Assembly: GCA_958430865.1 (NCBI GenBank)
Contig: CAUDNR010004380.1
Location: forward strand, 16,365-53,361
Source: Entrophospora sp. SA101
Taxonomy: Eukaryota; Glomeromycota; Glomeromycetes; Entrophosporales; Entrophosporaceae
Direction: 5' to 3'
DNA length: 36,997 nt
Both the position numbers and the translations under genes were made by a program. This document shows, piece by piece, positions 1 to 10,579 of this stretch. Position 1 is the stretch's first letter. Each line of letters opens with the position of its first letter. The notes under the pieces were generated by a model, which saw only the letters and a program-made list of their open reading frames with translations, was not told the origin of the DNA and did no database searches.

Positions 1-198
1 CAAGTTTTATTTCTGAAAAAACTACTTTGTAAAGCTTTGGGGATGAGCAGGGATTATGAAACTATATATCCAAAAGAGTATTATTTAACAGTTATTTTTT
101 AAAGTTTTATATAAAAAGACGCGACATAACATAACGGGGGAGTGTTTTCTAAACTCATTTGTAGTGTATATGAATTGATCAACAAAATTTCTAGAATT

Positions 199-218
199 GA
201 TTTCCAAATTTGGAAATC
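199..218. repeat. Perfect 20-bp palindrome
   Basis: GATTTCCAAATTTGGAAATC reads the same on both strands. It could be a dimeric protein-binding site or the core of a decayed foldback element. No gene start lies nearby, so a regulatory role is not supported. Confidence 0.6.
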
Positions 219-278
219 TCCCTGACTGTAATATACACGATTATTAAAATATTTTATGTTTTATATTCTGTACCACCG

Positions 279-386
279 ATTATTCACCAATTATTTGGTG
301 AAAATTTTTAACACCCGATTAATTAATCAATGAAAAATTTTCAATACCCAATTAACCGGATAATTGGTGAATAATTGGTGAATATC
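279..386. repeat. Imperfect inverted-repeat cluster (TTCACCAA/TTGGTGAA)
   Basis: ATTATTCACCAATTATT near 280-296 is mirrored by ATAATTGGTGAATAATTGG at about 361-379. The eight-base word TTCACCAA or its complement occurs four times in about 100 bases. Outer bases (CCACCGA on the left, TCGGCGG on the right) also pair partly. The shape suggests a small decayed MITE, but I could not define clean ends or a target-site duplication. Confidence 0.45.
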
Positions 387-409
387 ATTCGGCGGATACA
401 ACCACTAAC

Positions 410-586
410 TAGTGTTGGTCGCCAAAACTATTTTGAAGAGGTGAAAGTCAAAACTAAAATTAAAAGTTATATGTCATAACTAAATCAAAAGTCAATAGTC
501 AAAAATCAAAACTAGTTTCGACTTATGGCGAAACCTTTTGACTTTCACACGGTTGCGAAACTCTCAAGTTTTGGAAACCAACACTA
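410..586. mobile_element. Small TA-flanked MITE-like palindromic element
   Basis: The left end TAGTGTTGGTCGCCAAAACT (410-429) is the reverse complement of the right end AGTTTTGGAAACCAACACTA (567-586) at 18 of 20 positions. A second inner pair (GGTGAAAGTCAAAA near 439 and TTTTGACTTTCAC near 537) extends the fold. Both ends can be read as a TA dinucleotide followed by GTGTTGG, as expected for TA-targeting (Tc1/mariner-type) non-autonomous elements. TA is part of the palindrome, so this duplication is only suggestive. There is no coding capacity. Confidence 0.6.
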
Positions 587-600
587 ATTCGAACCGATTC

Positions 601-1457
601 GAATATACACGAGATGGTAATTACCTAATTACCGTAAATACGTAATTCGTAATTATTACCACTTTTCCTCTTAAAAACATAATTATGAAATTAATTACTA
701 TTACGAGTGACAAAACTATGTCTGGCGAAATTATTTACGGGTGACGAAACTAATTACGAATGACGAAACTAGTTATGGGGTCACTAAATTAACTACTGAA
801 AATATCATAATACAGAATAAATTTTATTTGAAATCAATGAAACTGAAAATTTTCTATATAATTCGTTGTTAACACTACAATGGTTAATCAACGTCAAAAC
901 CTTTGTTTTGTACCAAAGCAAATAAACAAAACTCGAAGTTCTATACCACTCTGATAATTAATCTAAAGTTTTTTCACTTAGTCAAAAGTGACTTATTTTT
1001 GTAATTGTCTTTAGGCCAATCATTTAAATAAAGTTAAATAAAACATTCTATCAGAAAGTTTGGCAATTTTCTTGTTTCCTTGTGGCTTAATCGTTTTTAG
1101 TCCCCACAATATCAATCAATATGTATATTTAAAGAACATCATTTTAGGATAATAAAATAACAACTTGTATTTTTACAATAATTAAAGTGCCTGTTTATAG
1201 AAACCATGTTTTATTTTAAGTAAGTAAATCACTCATGGAGACAATATCTTTCATTAAAAAAGATTTTTTTTTTATGTTGGTACTTTTATTTAGTACTTTA
1301 TAAAGCGTAAAAAGTTTTAAAATATAAAATTTATGGATTTTACATAACCCATAATTGATTTCTTCTACAATTTCGTCACTCGTAATTAATTTCGTCACGA
1401 GTATCAGAATTATGTATTACATTTTTGACGAAAAAAATTACCATCCCATGTATACTC
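601..1457. mobile_element. About 0.86-kb foldback element with terminal and subterminal inverted repeats
   Basis: The left end (601-622, GAATATACACGAGATGGTAATT) matches the reverse complement of the right end (1436-1457, GAGTATACATGGGATGGTAATT) at 19 of 22 positions, and all three differences are transitions. Inside, a repeated GTGACGAAA(C/T)TAATTACGA block lies at about 739-770, with related copies from about 703, and appears inverted at 1371-1400. The interior has no convincing ORF; a 60-codon minus-strand frame at 1216-1398 is low-complexity. This fits a non-autonomous DNA transposon with subterminal repeats. The superfamily is not determined; a TA target is possible. Confidence 0.55.
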
Positions 1458-2394
1458 ATCATACAGATAAGAATTTTTAATTCTGAAAAATGTTTCGAAC
1501 TTGCAGAACACATCTCTACAATGCAACAGAACCATATTTATTAACGTTGTAATGCAACTTTTGTCATAAATTCTAAATAACTGTCAATACATATAAATTT
1601 TGCAAAATAATTCTATTTTATTTTTACTTTCAGATCAAGTTAGAGTTTTGACTTTTATTAGTACCAAGGTTTTACTCTAAATTTCAAATTTGTTGATGAT
1701 AAATGCGCGTCAAAAATCAAATAAGAAATGAAATAAAAGTGCAAAAAGAAAAATTTTGGTCCTTGCATAGTATGTGATAATCAAGAACATAATAAAACTT
1801 GCGGAAAGATTAATGCACAAAAATAAGTCAAAGTCCCAATATTGAAAATATAAACATAAATTTTGATGTCAAAAGCGTCACAATGAAATTAATTAATTAT
1901 GATCGTAATAATAACCCTATATTTGAACGAAATTTTATTGGAAATTGAAAGTTATTATTATTTTAGAAGTGAAAATTTTAGGACATATAAATGTCAGAAA
2001 TAATAGACAGTGATTATATTACAAGTTATAACAGTTAGTTATCCCGTGTCATTTTTAAGTAATTGTCCATTTTTACTTATTTATACTTACTCAAAAATAA
2101 ACTTTTATATTACAAAAAAAAAATTACAATTCCAAAATTTCTTTAATAAAATGGTAAAAAGCTTAATTCGTTTTATTTAAATATTCACTTTAAAAGGTAT
2201 TTTTAATTATAATAAAAGAATCCTCCTTTTACAACTGCCTCAATGAATCCTGAAGTTGCAATCCAAGAATTAAAGAATCCTTGATGTATTTAGAAGTTAT
2301 CTTCTCTTCCTCTTGATAAATATATTTTAGAATTCCAATTTAAATTCATTATTATTTTTACTATAATATATTTTTATTAATAAATTTTATTTCT
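1458..2394. other. AT-rich intergenic DNA, nothing recognised
   Basis: Very AT-rich sequence with A/T homopolymers and stops in all frames. I see no gene, RNA gene or clear repeat here. Confidence 0.5.
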
Positions 2395-2930
2395 GTTAGA
2401 AAGACAAATTTGAATAATCTTTTGGAGATACAGTCATCAAATATGTTAATGTAACAAAACCACAAAATACAGCAAAAAATACAAGATTATGGTATAGTCA
2501 ATTTGAAGAATTTGTTAATGGTACACAACCTGCTATTGACATTATTTGACAAAAGGATTTGCATCATGTGAATTTATTGCTGTGGTAAAGACAAGAGAAA
2601 AGGAATATAAAGTCAGATTATTGTATAATATCAACAAGTTTATCAAGATATGTTTAAATTTAAATAACCTTTAATATATATGAAGACGTTAAATTTGTTA
2701 CTGTACGAGATATTTTACACTCTAGAATGGTAGAACTAAAAGATTTTGGATGACGCCACTCATAATGGTGCCAATCCTTTTAACAGATGAGGAAATGGTT
2801 CAAATATTTGATCGCAAACGCCATCAATACATCAGAAGGTCTATTAAAATGTGTATTTCTTTGGATTGGTAGTTGCACAGCTAATGAGGCAGATTATATA
2901 TTGATCTTAAAATAAGTCATTTCAAGGTTA
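2395..2930 (+). pseudogene. Decayed tyrosine-recombinase-like (DUF3504/Crypton-type) fragment
   Basis: Two translated pieces look protein-derived. The first, 2424-2549, reads GDTVIKYVNVTKPQNTAKNT and continues RLWYSQFEEFVNGTQ to a stop. The second, about 2818-2910, contains NTSEGLLKCVFLWIGSC. In fungal and animal DUF3504 (ZMYM2/QRICH1-like, Crypton-derived) recombinase domains, an N-terminal helix with an NTxxxW...FxxW/F pattern precedes a GLLxxVFFWxG-type segment, so the order fits. Between the pieces the frame is broken by stops and shifts, and no catalytic Arg/His/Tyr set can be followed. The sequence shows a dead coding relic; the family assignment is from memory of the domain and is moderate at best. 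Confidence 0.42.
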
Positions 2931-3481
2931 CCTGGTAGCACTAAAAATGATAATGATATTATTAATAGTAATATAATAATAAACAATAATGATGATTCTA
3001 CAAATTAATGCTAAAAATAATAATGAAGGTGATGCTAAATTTATCTCTTCTTATAATTCAAATAATCCCATTAAATGAGGTTCATAATGTCATGGGATCC
3101 TTAAATCAAAATCAAAATGATTATGAACTTTACCACAGAATAAAATTACAAATAGTAAAATGTAAAATACATCTGTTAACTTTTATAAAAATTTATTCTT
3201 ACATATGATGCTTATTATTATGTAATGAATATATTACAACTACATTTGAATAAATAATATATCGTTTGATTAACGTATTATTTATCTTCAGTAGGTATAA
3301 GTGAATAATTAATTGCATAAATGAGGTTGCATGAGTGATAATAATTAATAGAATAACTTGTATGTATAAATATAAGTTGTGTCCTATAGCATATAATTTA
3401 AGTAATAAATTAAAATCAATAAAAGATTACATGTTTAAGAGTTCGTTCCTTGTATATTTAGGAAAAATTTAGCCAATGAAA
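2931..3481. other. AT-rich intergenic DNA
   Basis: A 66-codon frame at 3008-3208 begins inside AT-rich sequence and resembles nothing I know. It may be the decayed tail of the preceding relic. It is not annotated as a gene. Confidence 0.45.
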
Positions 3482-4084
3482 TCAAAATAGATTAAATTGT
3501 TGATCAACGAGCTGATAATAACGAGGAAAAATATTATCAATTTCACAATAGTCCGCTTGAGGTAAACTTGTATCGTCGAGAATAATTGGTGTTTCTGTGC
3601 CATAATAAAAACATCCAATATTAATATCTATTTCAGATGGTTGAGGATGCGTACTATCTGGTTGTTGATTCATTATAGCCTCGATGAAATTTGTTAGTCT
3701 TATTATTGTAGTAAATTCATTGGTGTTATTATTATCACTTATATTATTATCATCATTCTCAATATCCGTACTGATACGAATATCATCATTATCATCATCA
3801 ATGGCTGTCATATTCAAATTCGTAATGTTGTTGTTAATATATTGTTCTTCTAAAGACAAATGTTCAGCATTTACTTTTTGTGTTAAGGGTGTAACAGTAG
3901 ATTGAACATACTGAATCAATGATTGACTCGATATCGAATCGGACATGTTGTAAATTTCAGTGTTGGTTGAAGATAAAGAATGAAAAGAGTGGGCGGATAT
4001 TGGTAGAGTCGACGACGACGACGACGATGATGATGTAATGACGTTATTATTATTAATTACTTTTACATTTAATAAATGTTCCAT
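3482..4084 (-). CDS. Orphan low-complexity protein, 200 residues
   Basis: A single uninterrupted 200-codon frame with an ATG start (complement of 4082-4084) in DNA where stops are otherwise frequent, so chance is unlikely. The N-terminus carries an eight-serine run (residues about 18-25) encoded by TCG- and TCA-type triplets, followed by Ser/Thr-rich sequence. The middle (about 90-125) is Asp/Asn-rich (DDDNDD, DNNNTNE). The C-terminus (about 140-200) is more ordered in composition, with Cys, Tyr, Phe and Pro. There is no signal peptide, membrane segment or zinc motif. I do not recognise a family. Asp/Asn/Ser-rich disordered stretches are common in fungal regulators, but a function would be a guess. 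It may also be one exon of a longer gene. Confidence 0.5.
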   Translation of the reverse strand: MEHLLNVKVINNNNVITSSSSSSSSTLPISAHSFHSLSSTNTEIYNMSDSISSQSLIQYVQSTVTPLTQKVNAEHLSLEEQYINNNITNLNMTAIDDDNDDIRISTDIENDDNNISDNNNTNEFTTIIRLTNFIEAIMNQQPDSTHPQPSEIDINIGCFYYGTETPIILDDTSLPQADYCEIDNIFPRYYQLVDQQFNLF

Positions 4085-4259
4085 GTTTTTTTTTTAATAA
4101 AATAAGTTAATGTGAAAAATAAATAAGGATATAAATCAATGAATAATTAAAATTTTTTTTCAAAAGTCAAAATCAATGACTATTTATTTAAAAAATCGCT
4201 CATTAAATGTCTTATAAAATACGAATAAACAATGACGTAATTGAAGTTTTAAATAATTA

Positions 4260-4281
4260 TAACACCCGACATTGGGTGTTA
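4260..4281. repeat. Small perfect hairpin
   Basis: TAACACCC and GGGTGTTA form an 8-bp stem around the six-base loop GACATT. No adjacent gene explains it. Confidence 0.5.
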
Positions 4282-4721
4282 GATATTGTCACCATCTCAA
4301 ACAAGGAGATTTAAATTTCGTTTTTTTTCTTCCATTCTTCTCTTCTTTTTTTTTCTTCATTAGATTGACATTCCAACTCTGTATATTATTTGTATCATTA
4401 TTTACTTTTTTATTTTCTTTTTCATAATAAATCTTCTGCTGATTATTCACTTTTTAATTTTTAATAATCAAGTATTATAAAAATTTTGGCGTACAACTAA
4501 AAAAATTCACATATGTATGACAAGTTATTTGCAATTGCTTGTCAAAAAAAATGACAAGTATTAAATAAAAAAAAAAACCAATAAATAATAAAATAACATA
4601 AGTAATAAATAATAATAATTGATTGGATCGTTTGATTTTCAATGTGTAACACAATCCCCACAAATAAACAATAAAAACCTTAATTTTCAACATAAAGCTG
4701 CCCGTAGAAAATCAATTGGTG

Positions 4722-4815
4722 CAGTGTTGAAATTTCGTTGTGCAACTAATCTCAAAAGTTGATTGGATAATAATATTACACACGGGACATTGCGGACATT
4801 GAATTTTCAACACTG
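4722..4815. repeat. Short inverted repeat, MITE-like
   Basis: CAGTGTTGAAATTTC (4722-4736) pairs with GAATTTTCAACACTG (4801-4815) at 13 of 15 positions. The interval contains a second weak pair. No target-site duplication was found. Confidence 0.4.
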
Positions 4816-7800
4816 TAATGGTAGAATAAATTTTAGAGAATGGGCTCGGGTGAAAGATTTCATTGTGCTTGGGAAAAAAATGCAATTAAAATATTTATTC
4901 TTTATATTTCAATGTAAAATTCGATAATTAAAGTTTGTAGATTGTACAAAAGAATATCAAAGATATTTAAATAAAATATTTATTCTTTGTAACATTATTT
5001 TGATTAAATTTGTTTGCCTATTTATCAAATGCGTTACATTCTCTATAAAAAAAAAAAATCCAAAGAACCACCGATTTTTCTAAACTTATGTCTCATACAA
5101 TCATAATAATAATAAAATAGTAATTCGTCATTATAAAATTAACTAACAAAAATCTATCAATTAATATTAAAGGAAACCGCCTTTACACAAACTGTTATGC
5201 CCGATTCTGAAAATGGTTGCAAATATTATTAACACTGATGTGTTTACTTACATATTAATAAATATGATTTTTCCAGATGTTTACTAACACAAATCCTAAA
5301 ATTCGCGTAAAAATCATTTTTAATTTTTCTGCTTCTGAGGTTATAAAAATTTTAAATGAATTTCTTTAAAATCTATACTCCCCTACTGGGGAATGTGTGT
5401 TCAAGATTGTTGGATAAAATAACTATATTGTTATGGGCACACCCAGTCCAATATAGCCTCGCGATAAAATTGATCTGCATATTTACATGGTACAAAACCT
5501 TTTTTATTTGTCCTTATGTTTGTGATTATAAAACAACAAAGCGCTATTACATTATGCAAGACATGCATGACTCTGGTAACATTCATTGGTTTTACGTTTA
5601 ATTTCAAAAAAAAAAACGAAAAATCGCCAAAAAATATGTATCGGTCATTTATTTGATTTTAAAATCAAAGCTTTAATCAATTAAAAACATGCTTGTACCT
5701 TATGTCTTAATAGATTATTTTGTTTCAAAAGACAATCCAGAAAATCATCACGAAGTCAAAATATATTTATTCTCAAGATCATTAAGGTTGACAAATAAAT
5801 TTATAAAGTTTCGTAAATATTAAAAGAATAAAAAAAAACCAAAAAAAATTATGCAAGAAATTTCAATAGTTGTTACACATGAATGGAAAAAATCAGAGCC
5901 AAAAAATAATAGAATTCTTTGAACTAATGTCTCTAATATCAAAAAAATGATTTGTCTCAAAGAAGATAGCAAATTTGCATCTCAATTTTCATTATTGTCA
6001 CTACGATAATTTTCGTCTTCTTCCTGTTACCTTCTTTGATAATGTATAATAATCAGCATGAAGAATATGTTATACATTCAACCCACCCCGAAAAATTGTT
6101 TCTGGATGAATTCAATCAATAACTTGATCATATGATAGTGACACTATTGATTTTAATGTAATGTATAAGAGTAATCATGATATGAATGTCATGCATGAGA
6201 ATTGAAAGTTATAGTACTTTTGGTGAATTGGCTACAATAGTAACATTTATTCCATAAACAGCGTCATCGAGATTAATATGGTGGATAGGTATTGTACTAT
6301 CTGAAACTTACAACATTAATCTTTGTATTAATTGGTTCATTATCATTATTTATTATTATTATTATTTTTTTTTTTTTCATTTCCGTTTCCGTTTCTTCAT
6401 CCCTATTACTATTTCTTTTTTACTTTGTGTCATTTGTAATAATTATGCTGTTATTATCTAGAAATTTTGATTTCCTAGCTACTCGTTACCATATAAATTG
6501 TTTTGTGTTTAGTTTTACTATTGGTGAAGTAATTGGTTATGGTGCCCAACATACTGGCTTGAAATGTCATATATAGGTCCCATCTTTTATCATATAATGT
6601 ATATACACAAATATACAATTTTATCTTTGTTTAAGATTTTCCCGTATAGTTAAACTTTATTATTATTAGTATTTTAACTGAAATTTCTTTGTTATTCTCT
6701 AAACTATAATTAGGTATTGATAACAAAATGGTCCAAATTATAATTAGTAAAATCGCATCAAAAAAAATAAGCTAGCCTGTATATTAACGTAATAGTAACT
6801 ACTATAAAAGGAAAAATAAAACGATTTATTCGTTACAAGTGTTATTGTGCATTGATGTTAATGTTTATTCATTAATATTGAATTTCTTGGTTAAAAATTC
6901 TAAATTTGGTAGTCATAATAATTGATCCAGCCGCAGAGTAGTAAACTTCGATGTGTGACTATATAATACAGAATTCCCACAAATTTAGAAACTATCTGCA
7001 GAAAATTATGATATACCCCACACATTCCCCACACTTAATTTTAATACTGTATATATTAATATTATTCAAGACCTTTAATTACAGCATTTATAATTAAAAC
7101 CCCTAATTAAAATATTGACTGCATAAAAAAAAATATCCATCTTAATAAATAATAATATATTTTTTTAAAAAGATAAATAAATTCAATCGAAATAATAATA
7201 AGGGAAAAATTTTTGTATCAATTTTTCTATATGGTAATATAGTATAATTACTAATCAAAAGTACAAGTATTTGTTTTAATTGAGGGGTGAGTACAACTAA
7301 TACTAGATGGAGGAATTATATTGATATAAATATGGAAGTGCAACAAAGGAAAATATTATTATTACACAAATTGTTTACATTAATGATATAATAATTTATA
7401 TTAAATTTATTACCAGAAGCTTTGAAGATGATTAAAACAGAATTCGTTATATATAGTTACCCTGATTTATTTTTCATTGACTCGTTACAGCTGGAGAAAG
7501 AGAAAATTTGCATATATAGAAGAGGGAATGTATCACTATATTAAATATTTGAACAAATCAAAATCAATCGGAATTGTAATAACGAAAAACGAATAATTGC
7601 TATTTTTGTTTCGAATTGGCGTTATTTTTTAAAAGTTTTCGTGAGCTTGTGTGATATTATAAAATTATGCATCATAATTAACCAATTAATTACAAAATGT
7701 ACTCCACTTTTACAATTATAATTGTCATTGTCCTTTTACGGCGATTTTTTTCTCATAATAATAACAAAGAAATCGTTAAAAAATTTTTTTAACAGAAAAT

Positions 7801-8090
7801 AAATAATTTACTTGTTCATAAAAAAAAAATCATAATTATTTCCTTCTTTTTTTGGAAATTAATTAAAATAGAGTATCATTTTCAATGAAATACATAAATA
7901 AAAAAAATCATTTAAAAATATATTATATTAAAAATTAACATGTAATACTTGTTTACACAAGCTAAAGATATCCAAGTAGAACTAATTCGACATCTTCTGC
8001 AGATTCAATGATAATTACTTAGATGGTGAATAAGACTCTAAAAAAAACTATTTATTATTAAAAAAAATTTTGACTCGTAAAAATGCAATG

Positions 8091-8112
8091 TTATTATTAT
8101 TATTATTATTAT
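8091..8112. repeat. TTA trinucleotide microsatellite
   Basis: About seven uninterrupted TTA units in intergenic DNA. Confidence 0.8.
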
Positions 8113-9120
8113 GTAAGCAAAAAAATTGAAATTGAAAATCCCCCGGATTAACCTTGTGATTTCTTTTAATTAAATTATACAACAGGATAAAAAATTTAAG
8201 TTTCTTAGAATTATTATATTAAAAAATGGTTTCTTTTTTCAGATCTTTTGCAATCCGTCAGAGGGGCGAAAAAAACTTGAAATGATAAATATGTCAATTG
8301 ACTATTTAATCTCTTTTTCAAATAAACAAAGGAAAAAACCATCCAGATATTATTAACATCAAAAAGAAAATACAAATAAAAATGTTTTAACAATCATATT
8401 TTAAATATCGCAAAATAAATAAATTAAAACACGTTACAACTATCGTTCATGTTTACCAATATCATCTAAAAGAATATTAACTACATCCATTCGTTCGTGT
8501 TATTATATTTCTGTTTATACATACTACCAATATGTTAATCGGTGATTTTCTATTGAGATAAATAACTAGTCGTTGATGAAATGAAGGAAAAGGAGGACAA
8601 TGTAGAAGGTGAAGAATTTAATAAAATTAAATATATTTATTAATAAATGAATTTCCTAGTTCTCTTCTTTGTTTTTTATCTAAAATAAAGCCAAGTGTTG
8701 AAAATAATTTAAAATTAATTTTTGGCGTTTGTACTACAAAACATTACTGCAATAAAAAAATTATTTTCGCGTTTTGGATCTATTATTACTATCAAAAAAA
8801 ATTAAAAAAATAAAAAATGCACAAAAGAGCAATCCATCGAAAAGATCACAAAACTGAACGAATATATAAGTAAGCATTATTAAAGAACTAGAGCAAGAAA
8901 AAAAACACTCTTTGTAATGTTGTTAACTTAATACTTACAAATAAACTTTGCTTTTCTTCATTGCTTAGTGATGACAATCGTGTTGACGAGATCGAAGCAA
9001 ATAGTGTGGTCCCACAAGCCTTCGGAGAAGTTTTGTTGGTAATTATTATGATAAATACCATACATCCAATTAATTACTCATAATACTTTTAAATTAATAA
9101 ATCATTGATTATATTTAAAG

Positions 9121-10226
9121 GGCCCACTTCTTTATATCCATCAAACAAAAGTAAGGAAGTTTGCAAAAGTAAAGAGACTTACAACCAAACACCAAACAAA
9201 GGCAAGGAGAAAGTTTATAATGAGCCAACAACACTTTACTATGCCTTCCATGCTAGCGGTATTGAAAAGACTCAAGAAGTTGTTGGATTTAGATGTGTGT
9301 GGTGTGATACTTTAGTGTTTAGAGATATTGATTGTTTAATGCTTCATCTACAAAGTTTTCATCATCATTTTGAATATATTATGAAAGTAAGTGAATTAAA
9401 ATAAATAAAACAATTCAATATTTTTTTTAATCAATGTAACTTTTTTTTTATAGCAAAAAAATCAAACAACCATTACTCTTCATAGAAATTATAAAAATTC
9501 TGATAATGAATTTTTTATGTTTAAAGTTGATGAAGCCCATGTCCCAAAATTATTTGCTCATCAAGAAAGGATTATTTTGCCATCACCACCATCACCACCA
9601 TTGTCTTCAACAGAATTTACATCAGGAGATTTTGTGAATTCTTGTACGTTTGCTCCATTCACTGCAGATAATGATATAATTGCTGAAAATAATGCTTGTA
9701 AACATTGGACTGAACAACAAAATGATGAGGTTTGAAAAAAAAAATCAATCATTATATTTGGAAAAATCAATCAATTTTTTCCGTATAAAAATAAAAATGA
9801 AAATAAAATTTTTTTAGGAAATAGATGCGACAGGAGATATCGCAGATGGTGCCAAACTTTTAATGAAATCGTGGTGTAGATTTGTGAATCAAGAAAGGTA
9901 AAATATTGTATTTTGATATATGTCAGTTAATCAGCATCTTGCTTTAACTGGAATCTTTTTTCTTTATTAAAAAAAAATATTTAAAATTTGAATTTATTTT
10001 AATTTCAATTTCAATTTCAAATATATACAGTAATTCTCTTTGTGAATCTAATTTTCCAGACTTTTGTAGAAGATTTGCAACGGCACATGCAGCTCAGATT
10101 CTAAAACTTGATCTTAGACAAATCTTTGCAAGGCAATTACTTGCCTTCTGCGAAAATGGATCACTTGATAAGTATTGCCTGGTTGATTTTTTAAGGATTA
10201 TTGATGATCACAATGTAGAAGTTTAG
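9121..10226 (+). CDS. SUZ12: SUZ12-like Polycomb (PRC2) subunit with C2H2 finger and VEFS box
   Basis: SUZ12 is the scaffold of the nuclear PRC2 complex, which methylates H3K27. Exons: about 9121-9386, 9454-9729, 9818-9897 and 10031-10226; all internal joins keep phase and end at a TAG stop. The first exon encodes a C2H2 finger (CVWC, then 13 residues, then HLQSFH), matching the single SUZ12 finger. Exon 2 has a Pro/Ser tract. Exons 3-4 encode a VEFS-type block: ADGAKLLMKSWCRF, then FCRRFATAHAAQILKLDL and a terminal FLRIIDDHN. About 271 residues are visible against roughly 700 in animal SUZ12, so the N-terminal half is missing or unlocated. The 5' end is unresolved: the long frame upstream of 9121 opens at TTG, not ATG. 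A coding-looking segment 8971-9038 (ATG at 8971, GTAATT donor) joins in phase only if an acceptor at 9151 is used. VEFS identity is by motif recall, without alignment. Confidence 0.78.
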
Positions 10227-10435
10227 TCAAAGTGTATATATACTTTATAAAAATTTTACTAGTTGTTTAGGAAATTAATAAGCATATACGGTGCGCAGAT
10301 TAAGCTTAGATGGCGGATAAGGTTTGGCTTGTCAAACAATATAGTGTTATTATTATGGTTATGGTTATGGTTATCATGTAAAAAGTGATTTGTAAAACTT
10401 GATCGATTAAAACAAATTATTTTAATGTCTAAATA
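10227..10435. other. 3' flank of the SUZ12-like gene
   Basis: No gene. It contains a small tandem ATGGTT run near 10356-10374 and the left target-site duplication (10428-10435) of the adjacent MITE. Confidence 0.5.
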
Positions 10436-10571
10436 TATGTTGTACGTGAAAATAAAATTATGTGAATTCGTAATTCACATATGTGAAATTCAAATTTACA
10501 TGTGTGAAATTCAAATTAGCCAATCAGAATTTCACCCCACTCCATAATATTTCAATTTCACATACAACATA
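10436..10571. mobile_element. 136-bp hAT-like MITE with exact 8-bp target-site duplication
   Basis: The termini are TATGTTGTACGTGAAA (left) and, read on the complement, TATGTTGTATGTGAAA (right), differing by one transition. The element is flanked on both sides by the identical octamer TCTAAATA (10428-10435 and 10572-10579). An 8-bp duplication is typical of hAT-superfamily insertions. Inside is a tandem 21-bp duplication, CATATGTGAAATTCAAATTTA followed by CATGTGTGAAATTCAAATTA (10478-10518). There is no coding capacity, so it must be moved in trans. The exact duplication and nearly identical ends suggest a fairly recent insertion. Confidence 0.8.
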
Positions 10572-10579
10572 TCTAAATA

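Larger units (their letters stand above)
1..409. other. AT-rich intergenic DNA with palindromes
   Basis: No supportable gene. The stretch holds a perfect 20-bp palindrome (199-218) and a cluster of TTCACCAA/TTGGTGAA words in both orientations (about 279-386), both listed separately. All three frames on each strand are closed by frequent stops. Confidence 0.6.
4085..8968. other. Gene-poor AT-rich region
   Basis: About 4.9 kb without a supportable gene. It contains a small hairpin (4260-4281), a short inverted repeat (4722-4736 with 4801-4815), a TTA microsatellite (8091-8112) and many A/T runs. Short frames, such as an 81-codon ATG frame at 5356-5601 and a Phe/Ile-rich frame at 6292-6576 that starts at TTG, show no recognisable domain. 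A frame at about 4695-4928 is open except for one stop but is also unrecognised. The last few hundred bases may include unlocated 5' exons of the SUZ12-like gene. Confidence 0.5.

Noticed and set aside
3684..3905. 73-codon plus frame, hydrophobic
   Set aside because: Antisense to the Asp/Asn-rich orphan ORF; its Ile/Leu/Ser content simply mirrors those codons.
4695..4928. Run open except for one stop, Lys/Arg-rich at the start
   Set aside because: No family recognised, and it overlaps a short inverted repeat; not enough to call a gene.
5356..5601. 81-codon ATG frame
   Set aside because: No recognisable motif, no neighbouring exons, and composition like the surrounding intergenic DNA.
6292..6576. 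94-codon hydrophobic frame that looks like a membrane protein
   Set aside because: It starts at TTG, and its hydrophobicity comes from T-rich low-complexity DNA. No domain or conserved pattern.
7400..7560. About 48-codon open run beginning LPEALKMIKTEF
   Set aside because: Too short, with no start context or known domain.
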